A DNA stretch of 64,000 nucleotides from Paralvinella palmiformis. Its lineage: Eukaryota > Annelida > Polychaeta > Terebellida > Alvinellidae. Shown here one piece after another: positions 14,901 through 24,151 of the stretch (its first letter is position 1; each line of letters starts with the position of its first letter). The notes under the pieces were generated by a model. That model did no database searches. It worked only from the letters and a program-made list of their open reading frames with translations, and had not been told where the DNA came from. The translations under genes were made by a program, and so were the position numbers. The stretch lies in the NCBI GenBank assembly GCA_025642065.1, contig JAODUP010000018.1, positions 864,501 through 928,500 of the forward strand, written 5' to 3'.

Positions 14901-17900
14901 AATTTTTAAGATACCTGAATATTGAAATTTTATGCAGGATATCTGAATTTTCCACAGGTTCAGAAAATAATAATGTATATTTAATAAAGCGCCCTTACTA
15001 GCAGGAGCCATTCAACAGTGCTGTACAAATAATATGTAATATAATACCCAAAATAATATTTAAACGATAATTATTATTTATTTTCACATGTTTGTGACAC
15101 CCACACACACATACAACCACACACACGCACAACCACATAATGCAGATATCACATTCTTAATCAGATTTGAAATTTAGTTTTTTTCATCCAGTTTCAAAAC
15201 AATCAAAATAAATCTATTTCCCTTATCACCAAGACAAATTGAGAAATAATGAGCCTATAGGGTATTCTCACGAAACTAAGTTAACCTTTTGCTAGAACTT
15301 TCTTCATAAAGTATTTTCTACCAATAAAAGTTAAAACAGTAATGTTTTCCTTGTGGTGATATTATAAAAATTATATAGGCACCAGGCAATGTTAGAACTA
15401 CTGTTATAAAATGTGAGCCATAAATGTTTATATTGCTGTTTATTAGATATTTAGTGAGCAGTGCAACAAATATAATGGGTAAAAGATGTTTTTGACATGC
15501 ACAAAGTTCATTTTGACTAATCTCGGAATGAACTCTGGCCCTTTGCTCTGGTGACTATTTGATGATGCCCAAAATCATTCATTTATTCTAGATAACCATA
15601 ATTTCACTTAATACTAATATCTACATATAAAACTGCACGATGACTCAACTGACACAAATAATAATTACATCTCTAGTACACCAACTGGTCTGTTGTTTAT
15701 ATTATGATTAATCACTGAACTATCACTACAGATAATTCAGAACCCCGAATCAACCAGGGTGCCAAAACGTAAAATATCGAGATTCTACTAATGTTATCAT
15801 GATGTACAAAAACGGGACAATTTTCTCCTAAACAGATCACTGTTGCAAATATTTGGATAGTGTTGCAGCACAAAACTCTGAGGCATAGGACAATGAGTGA
15901 TTAGTTTGTTTAGCATTGATGTTGGTATTATTTGCGAGATGTATAGTTTACCGTTTTGGTAAATAAGAATATTGTGCAGTGCCTTTACTGAATGATGAAA
16001 TACTGCACAGAGCCAACCAGGTAACACTGAACATTGATTTCATGACTTGAATGTCTTCAATGCAGTGTGCTACCAACTCAGCTATGGAAGTGTGTCCTGT
16101 CGTGCTTTGAGGAGAATGGGACATTTATCTATGAACAGACAATTGAAAAGTGTACTCAAACCTGAGTTCCTATAAGTTATATGTGTATGAATGAAGAAAA
16201 TTTTCCAGTTTGACAATAATCTTGTATTTTAGCCTATACAGTACAATATTACTCTCACAGATGTCAACATCTAATGATTACGTGAATGGTGCTACTTTTT
16301 CTTTGTAAACCAATCTGCCAAATTTTTGCTCTCTAGTCTGGGGGTGGGGTGTCAGGTACATGGTGCGATGAAGGATTAAATGGGGTTCACAACCTTCAAT
16401 TACTTGTAACTGATCCATGATCCTCTACTGTAACTCAATATTATGTTACTGCTACTAATGGCTGAAGAGGAAGAACCATGGATACCATTTGGTTTAAGTA
16501 TATCCGATGATGGTGGAACACACACACAGACGCATACACTGACAAAAGGGAACTTGGTTCATTGGTGACACAACCAATGCTATCCACTGTTTCATGTACG
16601 AAATTTGCCCATCTGTTGTCATCATCTTCCACATCACTATCAGAAATCTACTGTCCCTACTAGCTAGCATCTACACATATGCTATGGGTCATATCTACAT
16701 TCACAAATACTAAAGCCCAATAAATACAGTTTAACAACCTAGAAGCAGTAATTAAAATGTTGACATGCTCAGTCTGAATTTACTTCCAGTAAGTAGAATG
16801 TCAGAAGGAACAAACAAATGGACTAATACTGCCAAAATCAGAAACATTGGCAGCTAAGTATACGTTACTGATTCCATGTTTATCCTTTGAATAATGGAAA
16901 TGTCTCCTTACGATCTTACTGCAGTAGTACCACAACTCCACTATTTTGCAGACAGTTTGACTCAAAGTTTGAGCCCAAATCAAAGACATAGCGATGGCAT
17001 AAATTCAGACAAATAATAATAATACAGAGCTTGGAGCTGGCCAAAAGCACAAGTGGTATCAAGACCTTTACAACAATCTGTATCATTTTTAGACTACACT
17101 GCAAAACAAAAATTGAAAAGTAGGTATTCCGAAGATAAAAAAAGGAAAAACAGAAGCTAGCTACCTGGACAAATTCTACAAACACAAACCGTTATCAAAT
17201 ATCAGTCTAAGTAAAAACTAACTAAACCAGACCAACAAATAAAAGAAAGCAAACCATATGTATGGTTATTAACCATATACTTTCTTTGGATTGTATTCCA
17301 TGGAGATCTAAAATTCCATCACATTTGGGGTTATGCAACTCCAGATAAACAAGGCTGGGAACTGTAATTGTAATTGCCTTACAATTACAAACAATTGTAA
17401 CTAGTTATATTTTGAACTTGCAAAACCTTAATTGAACACTTTTGAAAACTAATTGGCACTAAAATGGAGAACCTTTCACGTAATTGCTTCACACCTGCTC
17501 ATTATCAAATGTCGCTGAAGGGACTAACAGTTGAGTGGGTATGCCAATTTTCTAACAAATACACCCCACTCACCCTCACATCTAGAAAACCTTTGCATGT
17601 TATAAAATACCAAAATAAAGATTTCTGTCCCCAAAGAGAATGACTGACACGTGAACAGGTAGTTTTTATTAACATCACAAATTCCTAACAATAAAAGATG
17701 GTATTAATCATTATTGATAATAATGAAAATAATATAGGCAGGTGTTACTAAGTAATCTTAACTGTGGACTTGTGTAACAGAATTTGTTACACAGTATAAT
17801 TATTTTAATAACATTTTGTTATTAATGTTATTTTTTAAATGTTGCAGATTTAAGTTCCATTCTGTGTACATGGTAGTCTAAATGACCTCAAAAGCCAATG

Positions 17901-20310
17901 AGACAAAGGAAAAGATGAAACACTCTTCTGACATAGCTCAGCCAGGATTTGAACCTAGATGCTACATACATACATGGTTCCCACAGACAAGGAAATAATA
18001 TTTTCCAGGACAAAATATACAATATTTAAAGGTAATAAATCAGATATGTGCAAAAAGCAGAAATTTAATCAATGTATGATCGATTATTTGACATTTTTAT
18101 GGTACAGCCTCCTCCTCACCTCTTCTAGCTGTCTGATTGTATTTAAATTTTGGAAAAAGTGGATTTTTCACAGGCAATATTTGTTCCAGGTTTTGTAAAA
18201 TTTCAGGAGATTTCCAGGACCTTGAAAATGAATTTGTTATTTTCAAGGTTTCCAAGGATGTGTGGAAACCCTGTACAGATGTATGGCAAACTGTACTATT
18301 AATTAGCCCTTTGGTGATGATGATGATTGATGTTTATGGCCACTTTTGTGCACAAGGTAGGCTAAATGGGCCGAGCGACCTCCAAAGGTAATGAGGCGAA
18401 GTCAAAGACAAAACAACCTTCAGATATGCCCACGCCGAGATTTGAACACGGGTGGTAGTGATCTGTAGTCCAATACGCTACCGCTAGACCATGGAGGTGC
18501 CCCTCAATTAGCCCTTGGAGGTGAAACCCTGTTATTAAAGATTCTAGTACAATAAATTTATTAAAATACATAATCAGCAACTATTCATTCATTAAATGAG
18601 AGATACAAGCTTTTCACCAATAATGAACAGAAGTGGGGTTATATTTGGAGTTCCTTTTTTGATAAAAGAGAATGGCAGGCTAATTTAATATTGTTAGAAA
18701 TAACAGGACTACAGATACACAATAACTCTATTGTAGACAACATTGATAACAACACTTACTAATATGGTGCTGTATTAGCCATCATGTTAACTGTTTGTAA
18801 CTATAACGGGTCACTGGAAATAATACATACAAATCAAGTTAGTATCATTAGTGTTAACCCAATAACACACACATACACACGTCTATACAAATCAGTTTTA
18901 GCTAACCACATTTAGTTATGGGACCAATTCCACTTTAGAAGTGCAAATGTGAGAGATGACTAATTTCAGTGTTACTTGTAAGATTTAGAATTGATAAATC
19001 CACAAAATAATCTCCTGCAATTTTAACTGTCATATGTGCTGAACTGCATTTGTTTAAACTATTGAAATGAAATTATGAAATGGTCAGGAGCTCTTATGAA
19101 GTAGATTACATCTCAATTGAGACCTATTATAATTGGCTGCTTTGATCTTTAATGGTAACATTTCATGACCCGCAGCAGGGCTGGAATTGATAAAATTTTA
19201 AATGAATGCAACAGCAAACTGGAATTAACCCCATTGGATGTCTGATCATATAATATATATGAACAATCATTTATTAACAATTATGGATATAATTATTAGT
19301 TTATTACATTAAAACCAACACAAAGAAGTCTGTACTTTGACACCGATTCAACACATTCCAATAAACAATCCTGCTGAAGGGGGTCTTTAAAAATGCAAAA
19401 AAAACATGAATTTAGTATCGCATAGACAGGTCTAGTATCACACATCATGGCATCATCCATTATGACCCATCACTGCATCACTTTCTTAGGAAGCCATTTC
19501 TGGTTCAAAATATAAAGATTAAAACAGACAAATGATGAACTTTAAAAAGGCCAATATTATATCCATTGAAGGCCAGTCCTACCAACACTAACATATCACT
19601 GATTACCTGACACGATTCGATGACGTTATTAACATAATTGCAAGAATTCTCAATATAGGAATCTCTATATGACTATGTCACCTATTCCGAAATAAGCATG
19701 CCGGAAGCGGAGATTAATTTCCATTGGCAGTCGACATTCTTGGACAAAGAATGACACGGTTCGGCTGCCAGATGCCTGTTCGATCGTCCGTCTGATCAAA
19801 TTTCGATCCCACGACGGCCGAAACGACGCTGATTGCAGTACGGCATAAATCATAAAGGGAATAATGCACATACATACATTATGTCTCCCGAGGCATGTCT
19901 TTACACGAAAACCATTTATCCTTCGTTCTTACATCACAACTTTCTCCGGTTGAAGATCACGCCCTAGGGTCGTGGAAATTAACGGCTTCGGGCTCGATTG
20001 ATGGCGAGAACCGTCGGGAGAGGGGATATACGGAGCATCGTTCCGCCGGAATAGCAATAAAATAAGCACCGGAAAACCTCAGACACGCCACTCGATTCAT
20101 AAAATGGAAATATTTCAAGCGCATCAACGCCTCCGGAGGCGCTTTTGCCACCTCACTTGCAACATGTATTGCCGACACCACACTGACCATTTGGACAGCA
20201 AGTGTGGAGAAGAAGCTTCCTTAGTGTGTACACTATACTTTAAACCTCTTTAGCCGGTAAGAAAATCAATATACTTACTCTGTTCTTGAAATTTTTCGTT
20301 CCCTATACAT
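6979..20310 (-). CDS. TDG: Thymine DNA glycosylase (G/T mismatch-specific), nine exons, complete
   Basis: Exons (minus strand): 20310-20279, 13012-12896, 12447-12175, 11836-11575, 9677-9608, 9487-9355, 8867-8785, 8664-8588, 7947-6979. All junctions are GT-AG, all phases agree, and the sum is 2,016 nt, 671 aa. The family removes T from G:T mismatches and excises 5-formyl- and 5-carboxylcytosine. The glycosylase core is at about residues 198-395: RFNGMTEEEV, then GINPGLTAAYIGHH with the catalytic Asn at 232, GPGNHMWKCL, YGIGFTN, VVFNGKGIYEIF and MPSSSARC (354-361). The N-terminal arm is Met/Pro/Gly-rich, then Ser/Thr- and Lys-rich. The C-terminal arm of about 250 residues is Ser/Pro/Gly/Asn/Gln-rich with a basic KKKGLKRK stretch. 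The protein is much longer than human TDG (410 aa). LKEE (415-418) lies where human TDG has its SUMO site. The start is the first ATG after an in-frame stop in a CpG-rich exon. Expected in the nucleus. Confidence 0.96.
9780..10371. repeat. Probable dispersed repeat in TDG intron 4
   Basis: On the minus strand, codons near 10,000-10,083 read HAFSFAVPSLWNSLNEHI. That pattern resembles the stretch found at the C-terminal end of many non-LTR retrotransposon reverse transcriptases (RSFSVAAPRLWNSLP). The rest of the 126-codon frame is not recognisable as reverse transcriptase. It could be a decayed LINE end or an unrelated dispersed repeat. It is not counted as a host gene. Confidence 0.3.
10462..11093. 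mobile_element. Non-autonomous DNA transposon (MITE-like) with TTAA ends
   Basis: The left end TTAAAGGGGCAGTTCACC and the right end, read in reverse complement, TTAATGGGATAGTTCACC form about 18-bp imperfect terminal inverted repeats. Both carry TTAA, the target duplication of piggyBac-like elements. The 632-bp element has no transposase frame. It lies in TDG intron 4, between exons 4 and 5. Its ends resemble a TIR type widespread in aquatic animals, so it is probably one of many copies. The superfamily is inferred from TTAA only. Confidence 0.65.
13251..13337 (-). mobile_element. SINE-A copy, 5'-truncated, with 14-bp target duplication
   Basis: Only the 3' half is present: TGATGATGAT tail, then TGTTTTACAGCCACTTTTG and the block to CGAAGT. 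It is flanked by AGTACATCCTATGA at 13,237-13,250 and 13,338-13,351. The tRNA-like head is missing at the right, as expected for an incomplete reverse transcript in minus orientation. Confidence 0.85.
14315..14360. repeat. AT-rich snap-back palindrome
   Basis: CCCCCCGCTTTAATTAA faces TTAATTAAGTGGGG with almost no loop, inside TDG intron 1. One or two mismatches. It could be a transposon end-fusion or a chance palindrome. Confidence 0.5.
17860..17975 (-). mobile_element. SINE-A copy, old and diverged
   Basis: The blocks GTACATGGTAGTCTAAATG, CCAATGAGACAAAGG and AAAGATGAAACAC, and the box-B remnant GGATTTGAACC, follow the family order with many substitutions. No clear target duplication is seen. 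Confidence 0.6.
18315..18505 (-). mobile_element. SINE-A copy, full length
   Basis: It carries a (TGA)n tail at the left, the 3' body, the box B complement (GATTTGAACACGGG) and the box A complement (TACCGCTAGACCATGG). Flanking repeats are AATTAGCCCTTTGG (18,301) and AATTAGCCCTTGG (18,506), one base different. It is in TDG intron 1. Confidence 0.85.
20279..20310 (-). CDS. TDG: TDG exon 1, start codon exon
   Basis: This short exon encodes MYRERKISRT plus two bases of codon 11 and ends at a strong donor (GTAAGTAT). Its phase matches exon 2 exactly: GA plus C gives Asp, followed by HGMQPP. An in-frame TAA lies upstream, with no other ATG between, so this is the best start. An internal ATG at codon 14 in exon 2 is the alternative. 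The 7.3-kb first intron that follows carries two of the SINE copies. Confidence 0.75.
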
Positions 20311-20464
20311 ATACCCAGCTTTGTCTCTGAATTTGTCAACAATTTAGGCTGTCATTAAATGTAAAGTCGAAGGCGATTGGCCGGCGGCCAGGGAAAGTGC
20401 GCCCTCGACCAATGGTAGCGTTCGGCACATTAATTACGGGATTTAGTGGCTGACGCACGGCAAA

Positions 20465-20485
20465 ATGGCGACGTTTGGCCCATGA
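20465..20485 (+). promoter_or_regulatory. Possible upstream ORF (MATFGP) in the UQCC5 leader
   Basis: ATG at 20,465 opens a six-codon frame ending in TGA at 20,483-20,485. It lies ahead of a good donor at 20,534 (GTGTAAGTG) that can splice to the acceptor at 21,116 just before the UQCC5 start. If transcription starts upstream of it, this is a translated uORF. If it starts at or within the ATGGCG motif, the motif is only a promoter element. Confidence 0.4.
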
Positions 20486-20533
20486 AGCATCAATTCAAGG
20501 GCATAAGTTAGCTTGGTACATATTTGGTTTTGT

Positions 20534-21116
20534 GTAAGTGGGATTATACTGCACGTTTTTAATGTGAAATTTTGCTGTTTGCGCCAATAATTTAATCCGA
20601 TGGTGAATTAACGATAGTGGAATTTTGGTTTAAATAAAAGTTTAGCACTCTACTCTTTTAATATCGCCCAGGTCATTCGTAGGGTCTACATGCTCTTCTT
20701 CTTATATAACGGCTTTATTAAATAAACAAATCTGTGAGTTTCTAATTTGTGACATAACTGATAGGAGTAATCAAGATATGTGTCAGCGCTAGTGGAATAT
20801 ATGAGTGTTACAGCCAAGTACATAAATGGTAACAAACTAATTTAGTAATCAGCTTAAACGATTTTCACTGTTAATTGGTAATTAAACCGCAGGACGGTCA
20901 CAATGTTGTGAAGTAATTATCCCGTTACCAAAGTATGACGGATTTTTATAAAACCTTTACTCGGTTATAAGTAATCAGTACCTGTAAATGACAGTGCACC
21001 AGATATGATAATTTATTGCTATTTTCTTAATCTCTTATGACTTATCCAATTAATTTTATTATGTGCCATATTATATATATATATATATATCTTAATATAT
21101 GTTTTTTCCCTTTCAG
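20534..21116 (+). other. Predicted 5' leader intron of the UQCC5-UQCC6 transcript
   Basis: The donor is GTAAGTG at 20,534 and the acceptor TTTTTTCCCTTTCAG ends at 21,116. The intron is AT-rich with a short (TA)n at about 21,073-21,091 and shows no coding sequence. It is inferred because the UQCC5 ATG lies only 3 nt after a strong 3' splice site, so a leader exon must lie upstream. Confidence 0.6.
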
Positions 21117-21119
21117 GCA

Positions 21120-21569
21120 ATGTCTTTAATAGGAACAATAATAAACAACTGGCCTGGGAAGAAGAGATTTGGTTTGTATAGCTTCTTGCCAGTATTTTTT
21201 GTACTTGGAGGTCTCTTGGAATTTTCCATGATCAACTGGACCGTTGGCGAAACAAACTTCTGTAAGTCTTGTTAACGCAGAAGGTAGCTAATACCGAGTA
21301 CAGGTGATATTGTGTAATGCTGCAAGATAACTCAGGATGTATGACATCCATGTTATTGAATTGAATTGCATTTACATATTCATAGCTTATAATAGTGAAA
21401 TATGTGCATAGACAGACACATACATACACATGTGTATGTATTTTTAATTTCTTTTGATACAGACAGTGTTTACAAAAAGAAGCAAGCTAAACGTATTGCT
21501 GAGCTACAACTAGAGTTTGAAGAGTTAGCAAGACAACAGCTGGAAAGTCTCGGGAAAAATAAATCCTGA
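21120..21569 (+). CDS. UQCC5: Complex III assembly factor UQCC5 (SMIM4), first cistron
   Basis: Coding exons are 21120-21261 and 21463-21569, joined in the Tyr-48 codon, giving 82 aa (human SMIM4 is about 70). The family is a single-pass inner mitochondrial membrane protein needed to build the ubiquinol-cytochrome c reductase complex. Seen here: a short amphipathic start, PGKKRFGLYSFLP, a hydrophobic segment at about residues 19-38 (FFVLGGLLEFSMI), then GETNFYSVYKKKQAKR and a charged helical tail. These match the family order PGKQRFGIYRFLP, FFVLGG and ETFYDVYRRK. The start follows an acceptor by 3 nt and has G at -3. The only other ATG in the frame is codon 37, in frame. The stop is 41 nt before the UQCC6 start in the same exon. 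Confidence 0.92.
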
Positions 21570-21610
21570 ATCGTTACGCCAACAATTAGGTCAACTTTAA
21601 TCATTATATA
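21570..21610 (+). promoter_or_regulatory. 41-nt intercistronic spacer of the UQCC5-UQCC6 dicistron
   Basis: The spacer contains no ATG, no polyadenylation signal and no convincing splice acceptor; one TTAG occurs but lacks a pyrimidine tract. The UQCC6 ATG follows directly, with A at -3. UQCC5 exon 2 and the spacer have no ATG in any frame, so a ribosome that passes the UQCC5 start meets only codon 37 of UQCC5 before UQCC6. This suits leaky scanning or reinitiation. Confidence 0.7.
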
Positions 21611-22180
21611 ATGCCTGCTGGAGTACCATGGGTTGTTTATGTGCCATTTGCAACAGCTGCAATGGTTTCTATGTTTGCTGGTGCACAACTTGTTCATCTC
21701 CATTATCAACCATTATCTGTAAGTCTGTCACTCATTGTACAATAACAAATAAGTAAAATTATTTTAAAAATGTTATTATAAACATGTTTATTCACTATAC
21801 ATAACAAACCCAAAATTTGATAAAAAATTTCACACACATATATATCTCCATAAGTTAACTTTTGCCTGAAATAATTTGATTTCTTTATGTTTGAAAGATT
21901 AAAAAATTAACCCAGGAGCTACTATTATATTTTTAAATCGACGTCTTACTGTTTAATGACAGTACTTTGTTTAAAGATTAAGTCAGCTAAAGGTAGTGAT
22001 TATAATGCAGTCTGTTTTTTTAATATAAATGTTATTTTATATGTTCAGATGATGTCCTTGTAAGGATTAAGCACATATTTTTGGTATTTTCAGGATCTGG
22101 AAGACATGGTAAAAGTTGAAAGAGAAAAACTTTTGAAGGAGAGAGAGAAACAGAACACAAATAATATCTTTAGCCAATGA
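21611..22180 (+). CDS. UQCC6: Complex III assembly factor UQCC6 (BRAWNIN/C12orf73), second cistron
   Basis: Coding exons are 21611-21718 and 22094-22180 (phase 0 junction), giving 64 aa (human about 71). The family is a tiny inner-membrane protein needed for early assembly of respiratory complex III. It opens with the family signature MPAGVPW, then an aromatic/small-residue hydrophobic segment (residues 8-25), MFAGAQLVHLHYQP (human has MMAGAEVVH.YYRP), and a charged helix DLEDMVKVEREKLLKERE. The C-terminal half is less conserved, as is usual. The first coding part shares its exon with the end of UQCC5, so both must be on one spliced mRNA unless an internal promoter is used. The stop overlaps the start of the 3' UTR, with AATAAA 2 nt later. 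Confidence 0.9.
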
Positions 22181-22182
22181 AA

Positions 22183-22237
22183 AATAAATTTTGTAAATCT
22201 GTATATAAATGCATTGTTTTGTGTAATATTTAATAAA
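22183..22237 (+). terminator. Polyadenylation signals of the dicistronic transcript
   Basis: AATAAA occurs at 22,183-22,188 and again at 22,232-22,237, 2 and 51 nt after the UQCC6 stop. There is no such signal between the two cistrons. The second, followed by T/G-rich sequence near 22,255-22,285, is the likelier one to be used. Confidence 0.6.
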
Positions 22238-22239
22238 AC

Positions 22240-24151
22240 GACTACAATTACTCCATTGTGTTAAAGAAAATTGAACTGTTTTTTGGCGACTTGAATTAGC
22301 TAAACAAGTCTTGTATAATTTTTTATCGTAGATATAAACATGCATAGGCAAGTAAAATGAATACATCCATCCGAATATGTATTGCCTGTTCAATACAAAA
22401 ATGTGGCTTACAGTGGTTTTATTTATATCCCACATATGCATCAAAGGTACGTCTTCACAACCAGTGAAGCATAATATTTATTCTTTTTATAGAATCATTA
22501 GCAATTATAAGGATTTTAGCATTGGAAGGTTTTGTACATTATGACTAGTTTACATGTGAAGTTTTACACAGACGCACAAAATAACTACCTGACAAGAAAG
22601 CATTTTTGTTTATTGACAAGGTAACGAAAGTGTCGTGACTGCACACAACAGAAATGATCAGCACACAAACTGAACAGGTAAACATTTTGGAGAAACCAGA
22701 ATATACAGCATTTTAATCTTGCTTTGGATTGATCAGATAATAATTTGGGCGGAAAACTGGGTTGAATAGGATAGTACTTGTGGCAAGTTTGATGGGTTAA
22801 TAGGAGTAAAGAAATTGTTGCTTTGAATCCATGTCCTATAATTGTATGGCAGGATAGTTCACTTCAGATGGCCAGTACAGGGTTCTGTACTGTTCAATTT
22901 TATGCTGGAACACCACAGAAACCTGATATGAAAACAAAACAATTTACATGTGTACTACATGGTAAAATGGTGCTGTACACAAAATGGAAGCCAGTAACAT
23001 TAGTGCTACCATAATCAATCCAACAAATACCGAAAGGGAACCTAGTTATCCACTGCAAGTGGATAGAAGTTTACTTCTATTAAACATGTTGTGATGTTAA
23101 ATGTCCATTAATGGGGGGGGGTGAATTGTGTCTAAACACATCTTATTTAAGATGCCTAATTAAACAACAGGATATCGAAAATACTTAATTAGACACCACT
23201 AGGCGAAATATTAAACCAGCACATTTAGCACCATTAGCCACCTGATCCTATCATGAAATGGTGAAAACTTTTGGGCCGTACATTCCTGAAACACATTTCT
23301 CTTCAGCTGTTGTTTTGTTGCCATTCACAAATGTAACGACCTTAAGCATTAGATCTTATTCTTAACTATATTGTACTTATTGGGTAGTCTAGTCATATTA
23401 ACAGGAGCATGGTAACCAATCATGGGGGGAAGACTAAACATTTTGAACGCTAGAAAAACAGGATTTAGGTTTTGTGAATGCTAGATGGCAGTTCAACGAA
23501 TTACTTACTCTTGGAGATGGTAGTGAATAACTGACTTAAATTCTTAACAATCTGTCACTCTTAAACAAACAGGATACACATAAACAACTTATTTCTACAA
23601 ACGAGTTTTTGTAAAAAGATCAACCCAATCAATATATTTTATACACAAAATTACAATTGAACATCTAGCTAATTACAAATCGAACAATACATGACATGAT
23701 ACAAACAGTAACCACAACTGTACGTCTGCATGTAACACACTCGCGCGCACACACTTGGTGCAGATTCCCAAAATATGAAGACATCCAAAAATATAATGGT
23801 TCATTCATCTAAAATTAAACACTCTCCAGCTATATACAACAGGCTGATCACTGCTTAAAATGCTAGCATACCTGTTCATGAAAATAAAACTTTATTCAGT
23901 GCATAAATGTATGATTTACATGCCATATAACATTTCAAATATGTTGCCTGTGCAACTAAACCGAAATGTAAGAAAAGAAACATATTTCGGACAAATAAAA
24001 ATTACCAAAAATACAGATCTTGCAGGTGAAGAATATATTACATATGAGAAAGTCAACTGACAAAACATTCGATATTTTAATACCAGAAACTAATAAAACC
24101 TAAAGTAGCAATTGGATGTCTGATTTCCCTGACACAGCATTTAATAACCAA
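22240..24151. other. Intergenic between UQCC6 and synaptophysin (convergent ends)
   Basis: No gene is seen. The base skew changes near 22,500 from T-rich to A-rich on the plus strand, as expected between a plus-strand and a minus-strand 3' end. It holds a G-run at about 23,115 and a short (CG/CA) run near 23,740. A minus-strand AATAAA (plus TTTATT) near 23,889 could end the synaptophysin mRNA, giving a 3' UTR of about 260 nt. Confidence 0.5.

Larger units (their letters stand above)
13013..20278 (-). other. TDG intron 1, 7.3 kb, repeat-bearing
   Basis: There is no second gene on either strand. The intron holds SINE-A copies at 13,251, 17,860 and 18,315, an A/T-rich snap-back at 14,315-14,360, (CA)n near 15,100, and a low-complexity AATTAC-rich stretch near 17,360-17,410. 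CpG dinucleotides are rare until about 19,600, where a CpG-rich zone starts and runs across the promoter. Confidence 0.6.
19605..20490. promoter_or_regulatory. CpG-rich bidirectional promoter between TDG and the UQCC5-UQCC6 unit
   Basis: CpG is frequent here and scarce in the flanking gene bodies. Between the TDG ATG (20,310) and the UQCC leader are two CCAAT boxes in opposite orientations: ATTGG at about 20,376 and CCAAT at about 20,409. There is a CRE-like TGACGCA at about 20,451 and AAAATGGCGAC at 20,462, which resembles the YY1-type element common in housekeeping promoters. No TATA box is placed for either direction. The two start regions are only about 150-250 bp apart, so a shared promoter is the simplest reading. 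Exact start sites cannot be read from sequence. Confidence 0.75.

Noticed and set aside
19957..20190. 77-codon minus-strand frame in the CpG-rich promoter zone
   Set aside because: It sits in TDG intron 1, has no family pattern, and the spliced exon 1 to exon 2 join fits TDG exactly without it.
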